The notes below the pieces were generated by a model. That model was given only the letters and a program-made list of their open reading frames with translations, was not told where the DNA came from and made no database searches. This document shows, in pieces, positions 13,570-21,753 of a stretch of 34,320 nucleotides of DNA. The number at the start of each line of letters is the position of its first letter. Position 1 is the stretch's first letter. The position numbers and the translations under genes are program-made. The stretch spans positions 1-34,320 of the forward strand of contig SIRX01000185.1 in the NCBI GenBank assembly GCA_004563715.1, in the 5' to 3' direction. The stretch is from Actinomycetota bacterium. GTDB taxonomy: Bacteria; Actinomycetota; Rubrobacteria; Rubrobacterales; Rubrobacteraceae.

Positions 13570-16308
13570 CTATATCAACCCCAGCTCCGCGGCGCGTCTG
13601 ACGGCTGCCCGGCGACTCTTGACGCCGAGCTTGCGATAGATGCTCTTGGTATGGGTGCGGACGGTGCTCAAGGCGACCACGAGCTCATTGGCGATCTCCG
13701 GGCCGGAGAGTTCGGTTCCGAGCAATCGGAGCACTTCGAGCTCGCGCCTGCTTAGAGACTCGATCGGGGGCTGCGAAGCGGGAGAGGCGGGGAGAGGAAG
13801 TTCGCCCCCATTCCTCCGGGCCTCAGCTTCGAATGCTGCCAGCAGCTTGCCTGTATAGTCCGGCGCGATCCCGCGGGCGGCCGCTTCGGAGAGTAGCCGC
13901 GCCATCGGGGCGCCTTCGTCGATGAAGGTCCGGACGTAGCCCTCGGGCTCGGCCAGCTTCAGGGCGCGTTCCAGCGGCGCGAGAGCCATAGAGATGTCGC
14001 CCCGCGCCTGGTGAGCGAGCGCCTGCAGCACCAGGACCTCGATGACGCTACCCGTACGCTCACCTTCTTCCGCCGCTTCGAGGAGGCGATCCAGCAGTCC
14101 CAGTGCCTCGTGGATGGAGCGTTCTGTAAGGCCACTCTCGTATCGGGTGATGAGCACCCTCGCCAGGGTAATGTGCTCGAACTCGCGCAGGTAGCTTAGG
14201 TCGTCGTTGGGGGAGAGGCCCCGCTCGCGTGTCCAGTCGAGCGCTTCACCCAGCCTGCCCTGCCGGATCCACATCCGCGCCTTCAGCGCGGATATGGGAC
14301 GCACGTTGGGGTGGTAGTCGCTTACGTATAGGCGCTCTGCCTCGTGGAGCAGTTCGAGGGCGCCGTCCAGATCTCCTTGAGCTTCCCGTATTCGGGCCGT
14401 CGCCACGCGCGAGCGATACGGGTTTTGCGGTAGCCCGGCGCGCTCGCCCTGCTCTTTGCTTCTCAGTAGGTGTTGTGTTGCCGCGTCCAGATCGTTCCGC
14501 TCACGGTAGAGTTCGCTCATTCCCACGTGCATGTCCGCCGTTCCCCGCATTGTGGGGTCGCCCTGCTCTTTTGCGAGCTGTAATCCCCGCTCGTAGGTAC
14601 GCATCGCCTCGCGGAGACGACCCTGCGCGATCCGTATAACGGCCAGGGCGATCGCGCACCCGATTGCGTCCGAGACGTTACCGGCCGCCTGCAAGTGGGC
14701 CATGCCACCGGCATACGTCCGGCGTGCTGACTCGAGATCCCCGCTCGCCCAGTAGGCGAGCCCCAGGAGGCCCGCTGCCGCTCCGCGCCCGAGATGGTCG
14801 TCTTCAGCCATGAGGTCGAGCGCCCGCAGGGCGTATTTCACGGTGTCTGGTACGTCCCCCCGTGCCAGGGCGCTTGCGGCCCGGTACACGGCGATCGAAG
14901 CCGGGAGACGGCGAAATTCCTCTTCGTCAACGACGACCATCTCAGCAGATGGGGGTTCCGGTCGCGCAGGGTTTGCCGCCGTGTCCAGCCACCTTTCGGC
15001 GTCCCGCAGTCGGGCGTGTGCGCCCTCGATCTCGCCGCCAAGCAGCAACGCCCCGGCGTACCCCACACTGAGTACGGGCCTTGTGTGGAACAGTTCGTCG
15101 GGGAGAGCCCTCAGCCAGCCCAGCAACGTGATCTCCTGCCTACTCTGGCGCATGGCTGGCACTGCCCGTTCGACCAGGGCCGCCGCCCGCCCGAAGTCCC
15201 CGGCGGCCAGCGCGTGGCGAATGGCCTCCTCCGGCAAACCCTCCTGCTCGTACCACTCGCTCGCCCGCCGGTGCAGCGCCGGTGCCTGATCCGGCCGCTT
15301 CTCCATCATACGCGCTTGCAGAACGTCCGCGAAGAGGTGGTGGTAGCGGTACCACCGACGCCTGTCATCCAGCGGGACGACGAACAGGTTGCTCCGCTCC
15401 AGGGCCTGCAGGGTCCTGCTACCACCTTCCTGGCCGGTGAGGGCGTCGCACAGCGGCCCGCTCAACCGGTCGAGGATGGAGGTCTGCATCAGGAAGCTCT
15501 GGACGCGTTCGGGCTGGTGCTGGAGGACCTCTTCTACCAGGTAGTCCAGCACGAATCGGTGGCTGCCGGTGAAAGATTCTATGAAACCGGCGGTATCTGC
15601 CCGGCTCCGCATCGAGAGCGCGGCCAGTTGCAGGCCGGCGATCCAGCCTTCGGTGCGGGCTTCCAGCGCAGAGATGTCTTTCTCTGAGAGGCTTAGACCC
15701 ATCACCCCTCCGAGGAACTCGGCGGCTTCGGAGGGGGTGAAGCGCAGGTCGGCGGCGCGTAGCTCGGCCAGTTGGCCCCGGGCGCGCAGGCGAGCCAGGG
15801 GCAGGCGCGGGTCCTCGCGGGTGGCGACTACCAGGTGCATGTTTGGCGGCAGGTGCTCGATCAGGAAGGTGAGAGCATCGTCCACGGCCCCGGCATCAAT
15901 AACGTGGTAGTCGTCGAGGACGAGAACGAAGTCTTCCTCGACGGAGGAGACCTCATTGAGCAAGGCCGTCAGAAGTGATTCGGCCGGCGGGGGCTGGGGG
16001 GATTGGAGCGCACCCGACACCCCTTCTCCGATATTTGCCGCAACCGTCTGCAAAGCGGCGACTAGATAAACCAGAAAGCGGGTGGGGTCGCTATCCTCTT
16101 CGTCCAGCGACAGCCAGGCAACCGGTCGTCCACAACCGGCGGCCCACTCGCCCAGCAGCGTGGTCTTGCCGAAGCCAGCGGGGGCGGAGACGAGGGTCAG
16201 CCTGCGTTGCAGGTTCTCGTTCAGGAGCTCTACCAGGCGGGGGCGGAAGACGACTTCAGGCCTGGGAGGGGGGACGTAGAGCTTGGTGTTCAGTATCGGT
16301 GTGGGCAC
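13570..16308 (-). CDS. LAL (MalT-type) LuxR-family ATP-dependent transcriptional regulator, copy 2
   Basis: This is a 912-aa LAL regulator with the architecture of copy 1. Walker A SAPAGFGKTT is at 41-50, Walker B FVLVLDDYH is near 132, and the ARC and winged-helix segments follow (TEGWIAGLQLAALSM; RWYRYHHLFADVLQARM). TPR-like repeats run to about 830, and a LuxR helix-turn-helix closes the protein (SRRELEVLRLLGTELSGPEI then TVRTHTKSIYRKLGV). The recognition helix differs from copy 1 (STVRTHTKSIY against DTVKGHNRKIF), so the two probably read different sites. The DNA for the ATPase core is nearly identical, including an 80-nt perfect match (15845-15924 with 11668-11747). Start is GTG 16308, no Shine-Dalgarno, with TACACT 11 nt upstream. 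The inducer is unknown. The likely targets are the 90-aa and membrane genes downstream. Confidence 0.94.
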   Translation of the reverse strand: MPTPILNTKLYVPPPRPEVVFRPRLVELLNENLQRRLTLVSAPAGFGKTTLLGEWAAGCGRPVAWLSLDEEDSDPTRFLVYLVAALQTVAANIGEGVSGALQSPQPPPAESLLTALLNEVSSVEEDFVLVLDDYHVIDAGAVDDALTFLIEHLPPNMHLVVATREDPRLPLARLRARGQLAELRAADLRFTPSEAAEFLGGVMGLSLSEKDISALEARTEGWIAGLQLAALSMRSRADTAGFIESFTGSHRFVLDYLVEEVLQHQPERVQSFLMQTSILDRLSGPLCDALTGQEGGSRTLQALERSNLFVVPLDDRRRWYRYHHLFADVLQARMMEKRPDQAPALHRRASEWYEQEGLPEEAIRHALAAGDFGRAAALVERAVPAMRQSRQEITLLGWLRALPDELFHTRPVLSVGYAGALLLGGEIEGAHARLRDAERWLDTAANPARPEPPSAEMVVVDEEEFRRLPASIAVYRAASALARGDVPDTVKYALRALDLMAEDDHLGRGAAAGLLGLAYWASGDLESARRTYAGGMAHLQAAGNVSDAIGCAIALAVIRIAQGRLREAMRTYERGLQLAKEQGDPTMRGTADMHVGMSELYRERNDLDAATQHLLRSKEQGERAGLPQNPYRSRVATARIREAQGDLDGALELLHEAERLYVSDYHPNVRPISALKARMWIRQGRLGEALDWTRERGLSPNDDLSYLREFEHITLARVLITRYESGLTERSIHEALGLLDRLLEAAEEGERTGSVIEVLVLQALAHQARGDISMALAPLERALKLAEPEGYVRTFIDEGAPMARLLSEAAARGIAPDYTGKLLAAFEAEARRNGGELPLPASPASQPPIESLSRRELEVLRLLGTELSGPEIANELVVALSTVRTHTKSIYRKLGVKSRRAAVRRAAELGLI

Positions 16309-16325
16309 GGGTAAATTCTAGTGTA
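16309..16325 (-). promoter_or_regulatory. -10 element and near-leaderless start of LAL2
   Basis: On the minus strand TACACT (16325-16320) is followed by AGAATTTACCC and the GTG start. The spacing of 11 nt and the AGAATT core match LAL1 exactly. Just upstream, GCCCGG (16332-16337) and CCGGGC (16350-16355) form a hairpin that could end the ABC1-like gene's transcript; it has no U-tract. Confidence 0.5.
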
Positions 16326-16366
16326 TGTGTTGCCCGGAGCCCCGGGTTGCCGGGCCGTCTGTGGGA

Positions 16367-17974
16367 TTAAAGCCGGCCCGATCGGATAATGCCGACGAGG
16401 AGTGCCAGACCCAGGATGGCAGCGAAGACGAACCCGATGAGGCCGAAGACGCTGACCCCCAGGACGCGCACGCCGGCCTCGGCAAAGATGCCGAGCATGG
16501 AGGAGCCCACGATCAGGGCGGCGATGAGCAGGGCGAAGACGAGCCGGTTGGCGAGGATGTCCACCTTGGAGATCAGGTCGTCCAACCCCCCGTGCTGGAA
16601 GCGGACCTCGATCTCGCCGTCTTTCAGCTCTCCGAGCAGGGCGTGTATCTGGCGCGGGTAGTCGGCGTAGGTGTCGGGCTGGGCGAGCCGCCGGGCGGTG
16701 CGGGCGGCCACGTAGGCCGGGTCGCGGTAGCGGGATATTGTGGCCTCCGCCGCTTCCGCCGCCACGACGGTCCCGACGTGGCGCGTTCCCGGGCGGCCTT
16801 TTTCGGAACCCTGCCCGAGCTGCTCGGCGGCCACGAGCGAGGCCATCAGCTGGGGAACCTCCGTCTGCAGGCGGGTGTCGCCCCGGCGCAGGGCGTCCAG
16901 GCTGCGGTCCCGGATCTCCTCCAGCGAATGCTCCGGCCAGAGCGGGCCGCCGAGCGCGCCGAGCGCCTCGCGCAGCTCGCGACGCAGGGCGGAAGCTTCT
17001 TTGGGCACGGCGGCTCCGGCGAGCCGCAGGCTGCGCTCCGTGCCGTCCACGTCGCCCCGCCGCACGGCGGCCAGGATCTCGGCGAGGCCCCGCAGCCGCT
17101 CCGGGTCGAGGGCGAAGATCTCGGTCGGGTCCGCGAGCCAGACCTCGCCGTCTGCGGCCACGAGGCGTTCCGGTGCGGGGTTGGCGAGAAAGATTCCTTC
17201 CTCGATGGCGAGCCGCACGAGGGCCTCGGAGGCTTGCCGGTACTGGCCTTCCTCCGGCGGTCCCGGGAGTTCGGGGGCCTCGAAGGTTATGCAGCGGGCG
17301 GTGGAGTAGTCCCGGTAGACCTCCGGGACGCGCAGGCCGAAGCCGTCCATCTCGCGCAGCCGGCGGGTGGTCTGGGCGGTAAAGTGCATGTCCCGCCGGT
17401 GGGCGACGTGGGCCACGAACTCCGAGACCATCTCCGAGGGGTCGAGCGGGAGGCGGTCCCCGATCCGGCGCCGCACCAGGTCGGCCACCGGCCGCATCGC
17501 CAGCAGGTCGCCCCGCACCCCGGGCCGGGCTACCACCACGAGCGCCGCCCGCCCGCCCGGCAGCACCGCCCGGTGCGCCTGGGTAAAGGAATCCACCCGC
17601 TCGGGCCGCTCCTCGAAGACCGGAAACAGCCGCTCCAGCGTGTTGCCCAGGTCCCGCTCGACGATGGCCCGGACCGCCGGTGGCGCGTCGGGCTTAGGGG
17701 GCGCGGAGGCCCGGGCCAGCTCCGCGGCTACGTCAGGCGGCAGCAGGTCGCGCCGGGCGGCGAGAAAGTAGCCCAGCTCGACGAAGTTCGGACCCAGCTC
17801 CTCGAACGAGCGCCGGAGCCGGTCCCCGACCCGTCCCGGCTCCGGCCTCCGGCGGCGGCCCACGGGCCGCCGGAACACGAAGCCGAACCCGTAGCGCGCC
17901 CCGACCCGCGTGATAGCCGCCACCCGCCGGGCCGCCCCTTCCGGGAGCCCCCGTGTAATCCTCTGAAAGACCAC
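16367..17974 (-). CDS. ABC1/UbiB/AarF-like membrane protein, apparent pseudokinase
   Basis: This protein of about 535 aa has the layout of the UbiB/ADCK atypical kinase family: an N-terminal extension, a kinase-like core, and two C-terminal helices (LVFALLIAALIVGSSMLGIF and VFGLIGFVFAAILGLALLVGII). Landmarks align, but catalytic residues are replaced. LGPTFxKxGQ-type becomes LGPNFVELGYF. The AVKV lysine becomes Val (ALVVVARPG). The HADPHPGN loop becomes LANPAPER. DFG becomes DPT. It therefore probably cannot phosphorylate or hydrolyse ATP in the known way and may act as a scaffold or lipid-binding protein. I place the start at GTG 17974: TATGCT lies six bases upstream and FQRITRGLPEGAARR then follows as in the family. 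The longer frame to 18067 would overlap the divergent glyoxalase gene's leader and has no start signal. Confidence 0.8.
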   Translation of the reverse strand: MVFQRITRGLPEGAARRVAAITRVGARYGFGFVFRRPVGRRRRPEPGRVGDRLRRSFEELGPNFVELGYFLAARRDLLPPDVAAELARASAPPKPDAPPAVRAIVERDLGNTLERLFPVFEERPERVDSFTQAHRAVLPGGRAALVVVARPGVRGDLLAMRPVADLVRRRIGDRLPLDPSEMVSEFVAHVAHRRDMHFTAQTTRRLREMDGFGLRVPEVYRDYSTARCITFEAPELPGPPEEGQYRQASEALVRLAIEEGIFLANPAPERLVAADGEVWLADPTEIFALDPERLRGLAEILAAVRRGDVDGTERSLRLAGAAVPKEASALRRELREALGALGGPLWPEHSLEEIRDRSLDALRRGDTRLQTEVPQLMASLVAAEQLGQGSEKGRPGTRHVGTVVAAEAAEATISRYRDPAYVAARTARRLAQPDTYADYPRQIHALLGELKDGEIEVRFQHGGLDDLISKVDILANRLVFALLIAALIVGSSMLGIFAEAGVRVLGVSVFGLIGFVFAAILGLALLVGIIRSGRL

Positions 17975-17986
17975 CCCGAAAGCATA
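17975..17986 (-). promoter_or_regulatory. Possible leaderless promoter of the ABC1-like gene
   Basis: TATGCT (minus strand, 17986-17981) sits six bases before the GTG start, with no ribosome-binding site between. That spacing would put transcription and translation starts at the same base. The -35 is not evident. Confidence 0.35.
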
Positions 17987-18008
17987 GCAGAGAGCCGGAC
18001 GCGCCCTG

Positions 18009-18014
18009 TAGAAT
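18009..18014 (+). promoter_or_regulatory. Possible -10 element for the glyoxalase-fold gene and downstream genes
   Basis: TAGAAT matches five of six -10 positions and lies 80 nt before the GTG start of the glyoxalase-fold gene, in the divergent region. No clear -35 is seen. It could drive the gene and the c-di-GMP enzyme behind it. Confidence 0.35.
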
Positions 18015-18093
18015 GCGCCCGAGCGAGGAAACCAGCAAGCCAGAGCCACGCGTCGCCCGGTCCGCAAGCGGGCCGGGCCGGGAAAGGAGCGCC

Positions 18094-18474
18094 GTGCAGT
18101 ACGTACACACCTGCTACCGGGTACTCGACCTGGAGCGGAGCAAGGAGTTCTACCGGGACAAGCTGGGGCTGGAGCTGGTGCGCGAGAGCCCCGTCGGGGG
18201 TGACGCCACCAACGCCTTTTTCGGCGTCCCCGGCGACCCGGAGCCGCGCCTGGAGTTGACCCTCAACCACGGCCGCGAGGAACCCTACGCTCTGGGCGAG
18301 GGCTACAGCCACGTCGCCTTCGCCGTCGCGGACCTCGACGCGCTCGCCGAAAGGCTGGAGCAGGCCGGCGGCGTGGACTTCGAGAGCAAGCCGCACGCCA
18401 TGAGCAGCGGGACCCGTCTCTTCTTCGTCCGGGACCCCGACGGCTACCGCATAGAGTTCATCGAGCGGCGGTGA
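18094..18474 (+). CDS. VOC-fold metalloenzyme, glyoxalase I-like
   Basis: This 126-aa protein matches lactoylglutathione lyase (glyoxalase I) in length and motifs. That enzyme isomerises the thiol hemiacetal of methylglyoxal. The four expected metal ligands are present: His in QYVHTCYRV, Glu in RLELTLNH, His in GYSHVAFAV and Glu in YRIEFIER. The paired beta-alpha-beta-beta-beta units are also visible (DLERSKEFYRDKLGLELV; DLDALAERLEQAGG). The cofactor thiol is uncertain, because actinobacteria often use thiols other than glutathione. I chose GTG 18094 because AAAGGAG lies four bases upstream. An in-frame ATG at 18013 overlaps a -10-like TAGAAT and has no ribosome-binding site. The c-di-GMP enzyme starts 33 nt after the stop, so the two may share a transcript. 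Confidence 0.88.
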   Translation: MQYVHTCYRVLDLERSKEFYRDKLGLELVRESPVGGDATNAFFGVPGDPEPRLELTLNHGREEPYALGEGYSHVAFAVADLDALAERLEQAGGVDFESKPHAMSSGTRLFFVRDPDGYRIEFIERR

Positions 18475-18507
18475 GCACCGCGGGCGGCCAGCCGTGAGCG
18501 CTTCGTT

Positions 18508-20613
18508 ATGAGCGCTTCGCTGCGGGTCCTGATCGTGGAGGACTCCGAAGACGATACCCTGCTGCTGCTGCGCACGCTGCGGCAGGGGGGCTACGAGCCG
18601 GAGCACGAGCGGGTCTCCACCGCCCTGGAGATGGAGACCGCCCTGGAGGAGCGGGAGTGGGACGTGGTCATCTCCGACCACTACCTGCCGCGCTTCGACG
18701 GGTACGGGGCGCTCGGGCTCGTGCGGAACCGGGGGCTCGACGTGCCGTTTATCGTGGTCTCGGGCACGCTCAGCCAGCGGCGGGCGGTGGAGATGATGCG
18801 GGCCGGGTCCGACGACTTCCTCTCAAAGAGCGACCTCTCCCGGCTTACGGCGGCCATCGCGCGGGAACTGCGCCAGGCGGAGGTGCGGCGCCGGCGCCGG
18901 ATGGCGGAGGAGGAGCTGCACAACAGCGAGCAGCGTTTCCGGGCCCTGGTGCAGAACGCCTCGGACATTATCACGCTCGTGGGGGCCGACGGGACCATCC
19001 GCTACCAGAGCCCGGCCGTCGAGCGGGTGCTCGGCTACAGCCCGGAGGAGATGACCGGCCGGGACGCCTTCGCCTACGTCCACCCGGAGGATGCCAGCGA
19101 CCTGCGTGGCATCCTCGTCGGAGACCTGCGCGAAGCCGGCAGCGGACGCCGGGTGGAGATCCGGGTCCGCCACCGGGACGGCTCCTGGCGGTACCTGGAG
19201 GCCATCGCCAACAACCTGCTCCACGAGCCGGCCGTGAACGCGGTCGTGGTCAACTCCCGCGACATTACCCGGCGCAAGACCCTGGAGGAGCAGCTCGCCC
19301 ACCAGGCGTTTCACGACCCGCTCACCGGCCTCCCGAACCGGGCGCTGCTCATGGACCGGCTGCAGCAGGCGCTGGCCCGCCGGAGGGAGGGCGACCACAC
19401 CGCCGCCGTGCTGTTTATGGACCTGGACCATTTCAAGCTCGTCAACGACTCGCTGGGCCACGACCTGGGCGACAGCCTGCTCGTGGCGGTGGGCCGGCGG
19501 CTCGTGGACGCGGTACGTTCGGGCGACACCGTGGCGCGGCTGGGGGGCGACGAGTTTACCGTGCTGCTGGAGGACGTAAACGGCCTCGGGGGGGCTATCC
19601 GGGCCGTGGAGCGGATCACGAAGAAGCTCTCCGAGCCTTTCGAGGTGGACGGCAACCGGCTCTTCGTGACGGCCAGCACGGGCGTCGCCCTCGGGGTCCG
19701 CAAGACGGACGGCCCCCAGGAGCTGCTGCGCCACGCGGACGTGGCGATGTACCGGGCGAAGGCCGCCGGCGGGGACCGCTTCGAGGTCTTCGAACAGGGT
19801 ATGGGGCTCGGGCTCCGGGAGCGCATCGAGCTGGAGAAGGACCTCCGCCGGGCCGTCGCGGGCGAGCAGTTCCGGCTCCACTACCAGCCGAAGGTCCGCC
19901 TCGAAGACCGCCGCGTCATCGGCCTGGAGGCGCTGGTGCGCTGGGAGCACCCGACAAAGGGCCTCATCTCCCCGGCGGAGTTCATCCCGTTCGCCGAGGA
20001 GACCGGTCTAATAGTGCCCATCGGCCGGTGGGTGCTCGGGGAGGCGTGCCGCCAGGTCCGCGAGTGGCAGGAGCGTTTCGCGGGCGGCACCCCTCTCGGC
20101 GTCGCCGTCAACCTCTCCGCCCGGCGTCTCAGGCAGCGCGAGCTGGTCGAGGAGGTCGAAGAGGTCCTGGAGGAAACCGGCCTCGACCCCACCTGCCTGG
20201 AGCTGGAGATCACCGAGAGCATGGTGCTCGGAGACCTGGAGTCCGCCGTCGCCGCCCTGCGCCGGCTCAAGGACCTGGGGGTGCGCGTCGCGGTGGACGA
20301 CTTCGGCACCGGCTACTCCTCTCTGAGCTACCTCGAAACCCTTCCTGTGGACACCCTCAAGATAGACCGCTCCTTCATCCGCAAGCTCGACCGGCACGAA
20401 AAGGGCGCGGCGATCGTGGAGGCCGTGATCTCGCTCGCCGCCATCCTGGATCTGGAGGTCGTCGCCGAGGGCGTGGAAGAGCCCTGGCAACTGCGCCGCC
20501 TGCGCGCGATGCGCTGCCACCTGGCCCAGGGCTATCTCTTCTCCCGCCCGCTTCCACCCGAAGAGACCGCGCGCCTCCTCTCCCGCTACGCCGGAGGTTC
20601 GGCCATCCGCTAA
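18508..20613 (+). CDS. REC-PAS-GGDEF-EAL c-di-GMP synthase/phosphodiesterase
   Basis: This 701-aa cytosolic response regulator turns over cyclic di-GMP. The REC domain (about 5-125) has acidic pocket VEDSEDD, phospho-acceptor Asp57 (SDHYLP) and SKSD lysine. The PAS domain (about 140-265) ends in DGSWRYLE and RDITRRK. In the GGDEF domain (about 275-430), GGDEF at 346-350 is intact, and RSGD at 337-340 stands five residues before it, the inhibitory product-binding I-site. In the EAL domain (about 445-690), EAL at 474-476, DDFGTGYSS from 597 and AEGVE are intact. Both activities are therefore possible, and the partner kinase is probably one of the hybrid kinases nearby. ATG 18508 follows a 14-nt duplication of the start region. 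No terminator separates it from the pseudopilin genes that follow, consistent with c-di-GMP control of pili. Confidence 0.95.
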   Translation: MSASLRVLIVEDSEDDTLLLLRTLRQGGYEPEHERVSTALEMETALEEREWDVVISDHYLPRFDGYGALGLVRNRGLDVPFIVVSGTLSQRRAVEMMRAGSDDFLSKSDLSRLTAAIARELRQAEVRRRRRMAEEELHNSEQRFRALVQNASDIITLVGADGTIRYQSPAVERVLGYSPEEMTGRDAFAYVHPEDASDLRGILVGDLREAGSGRRVEIRVRHRDGSWRYLEAIANNLLHEPAVNAVVVNSRDITRRKTLEEQLAHQAFHDPLTGLPNRALLMDRLQQALARRREGDHTAAVLFMDLDHFKLVNDSLGHDLGDSLLVAVGRRLVDAVRSGDTVARLGGDEFTVLLEDVNGLGGAIRAVERITKKLSEPFEVDGNRLFVTASTGVALGVRKTDGPQELLRHADVAMYRAKAAGGDRFEVFEQGMGLGLRERIELEKDLRRAVAGEQFRLHYQPKVRLEDRRVIGLEALVRWEHPTKGLISPAEFIPFAEETGLIVPIGRWVLGEACRQVREWQERFAGGTPLGVAVNLSARRLRQRELVEEVEEVLEETGLDPTCLELEITESMVLGDLESAVAALRRLKDLGVRVAVDDFGTGYSSLSYLETLPVDTLKIDRSFIRKLDRHEKGAAIVEAVISLAAILDLEVVAEGVEEPWQLRRLRAMRCHLAQGYLFSRPLPPEETARLLSRYAGGSAIR

Positions 20614-20645
20614 AGCGTTCGCGGCGGGACGCCGATACCTCCGGC

Positions 20646-21290
20646 GTGAGACGCGCACGACCGATAGGCGGCCGCTTCCGCGGGGACCAGCGGGGATTTA
20701 CCCTGCCCGAGGTGCTGACGACCATCGCCATCCTCGGCATCCTGATCGCGATCGCGGTGGCGATCTGGCTCAGCCTCATCGAGGCCCGCCGGGTGGACGC
20801 CGCCGCCAACCAGCTCGCCTCGGACCTGCGCCTCGCCCACACCCGCGCCACCAACCAGCTCGCCGACTGGCGGGTGGTGCTGGCACCGGAGCGGGCCGGC
20901 GAAGAAGAGGGACCGGACTACTACCTGATGCCCCTGAACGGGGTGTACGACGGGTCCGGTAGCCCCCCAGCCCCGGAGGTAGACGAGGTCATTCCACGCA
21001 CCTTCGAGGGAAACGTCAGGATACAGGACCACAGCGACACCCTGCACGACGACCAGGGAGCCGGTTGGTGGGTGAACCCGGAGGCCCCGCAAACTTCCGA
21101 TCTTGATGTTCCCGACACGCCCGCTCCGTCGCGCACCCTGGAGTTCAACTCGGACGGGACCATGCTGGCCTACTCGGGACCCAGCGGCACCGTGTGCGTC
21201 ACGGTCAGCGGCGACTGCGTAGAGGGCGGTGGCGGCCCGGTGCGCGAGATAACCTTCCTCTCCGCCACGTCGAGGATCAGCGTTGATTGA
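20646..21290 (+). CDS. FimT/GspH-like minor pseudopilin
   Basis: This 214-aa prepilin-like protein is the first of four pilin-type genes. The leader MRRARPIGGRFRGDQRG is followed by FTLPEVLTTIAILGILIAIAVAI: cleavage after Gly17, Phe +1, Glu +5. The hydrophobic helix and the segment AANQLASDLRLAHTRATNQL are typical of the GspH/FimT group, which forms the pilus-tip or priming complex. The C-terminal domain ends with two Cys (TVCVTVSGDCVEG) that may form a disulfide, then REITFLSATSRISVD. GTG 20646 is the only start that leaves a normal leader. A ribosome-binding site is not obvious, so it may depend on the c-di-GMP gene ending 33 nt upstream. The stop overlaps the next start by 8 nt. Confidence 0.86.
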   Translation: MRRARPIGGRFRGDQRGFTLPEVLTTIAILGILIAIAVAIWLSLIEARRVDAAANQLASDLRLAHTRATNQLADWRVVLAPERAGEEEGPDYYLMPLNGVYDGSGSPPAPEVDEVIPRTFEGNVRIQDHSDTLHDDQGAGWWVNPEAPQTSDLDVPDTPAPSRTLEFNSDGTMLAYSGPSGTVCVTVSGDCVEGGGGPVREITFLSATSRISVD

Positions 21291-21753
21291 GCGGCTCAGA
21301 GACCAATCGGGCTACTCGCTGGTGGAGGTGATGGTCGCCATCATGATCCTCGCCCTCGCCATACTCCCGATGGTCTCAATGTTCGACGCCGGGCTGCGGG
21401 CGGCGGTTCTGGGAGGGAACTACGACACGGCGCGGGCGCTGGCCAACAAGCAGCTCGAACGGGTGCAGAGCCTGTCTTATGCCGCGGCCCAGAACAGCTA
21501 CCCGAGCCCACCGGCCTCGGGTACGGACGAGGAGTTCGATACGAACGGACGGTCGCTGTACACGAACCGGGCCGATCCCGACCCGCTGTTCGACGGCTTT
21601 ACCTACGACGTGGAGAAACAGTTCATGGAGGCCCCAGAACCCGGTGACACCGTGTTTGGCACGGCCAACGAAGACAACGGCCTCATGCGGGTGACCGTAA
21701 CCGTCCGGTGGGACGGCAAGCGGTACGAGACGAACGGGCTCAAGGCGAGATGA
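21283..21753 (+). CDS. PilV/GspI-like minor pseudopilin
   Basis: This is a 156-aa minor pilin. The short leader MIERLRDQSG is followed by YSLVEVMVAIMILALAILPMVS, giving cleavage after Gly10, Tyr +1 and Glu +5. The text after the helix (FDAGLRAAVLGGNYDTARALANKQLERVQSL) is the usual PilV/GspI pattern of a continuing helix with ANKQLERV. The remaining domain is small, with no Cys. The TTG start at 21283 lies inside the end of the upstream gene (8-nt overlap), so translation is coupled. The stop overlaps the next start as ATGA. It probably joins the FimT-, PilW- and PilX-like products in one tip complex. Confidence 0.86.
   Translation: MIERLRDQSGYSLVEVMVAIMILALAILPMVSMFDAGLRAAVLGGNYDTARALANKQLERVQSLSYAAAQNSYPSPPASGTDEEFDTNGRSLYTNRADPDPLFDGFTYDVEKQFMEAPEPGDTVFGTANEDNGLMRVTVTVRWDGKRYETNGLKAR

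Noticed and set aside
17975-18067. Longer N-terminus for the ABC1-like protein
   Set aside because: The extension starts with TTG without a ribosome-binding site, overlaps the divergent promoter region and is low-complexity.
18013-18093. Upstream ATG start for the glyoxalase-fold gene
   Set aside because: It would overlap a -10-like TAGAAT, has no ribosome-binding site and adds residues outside the family; GTG 18094 has a good site.
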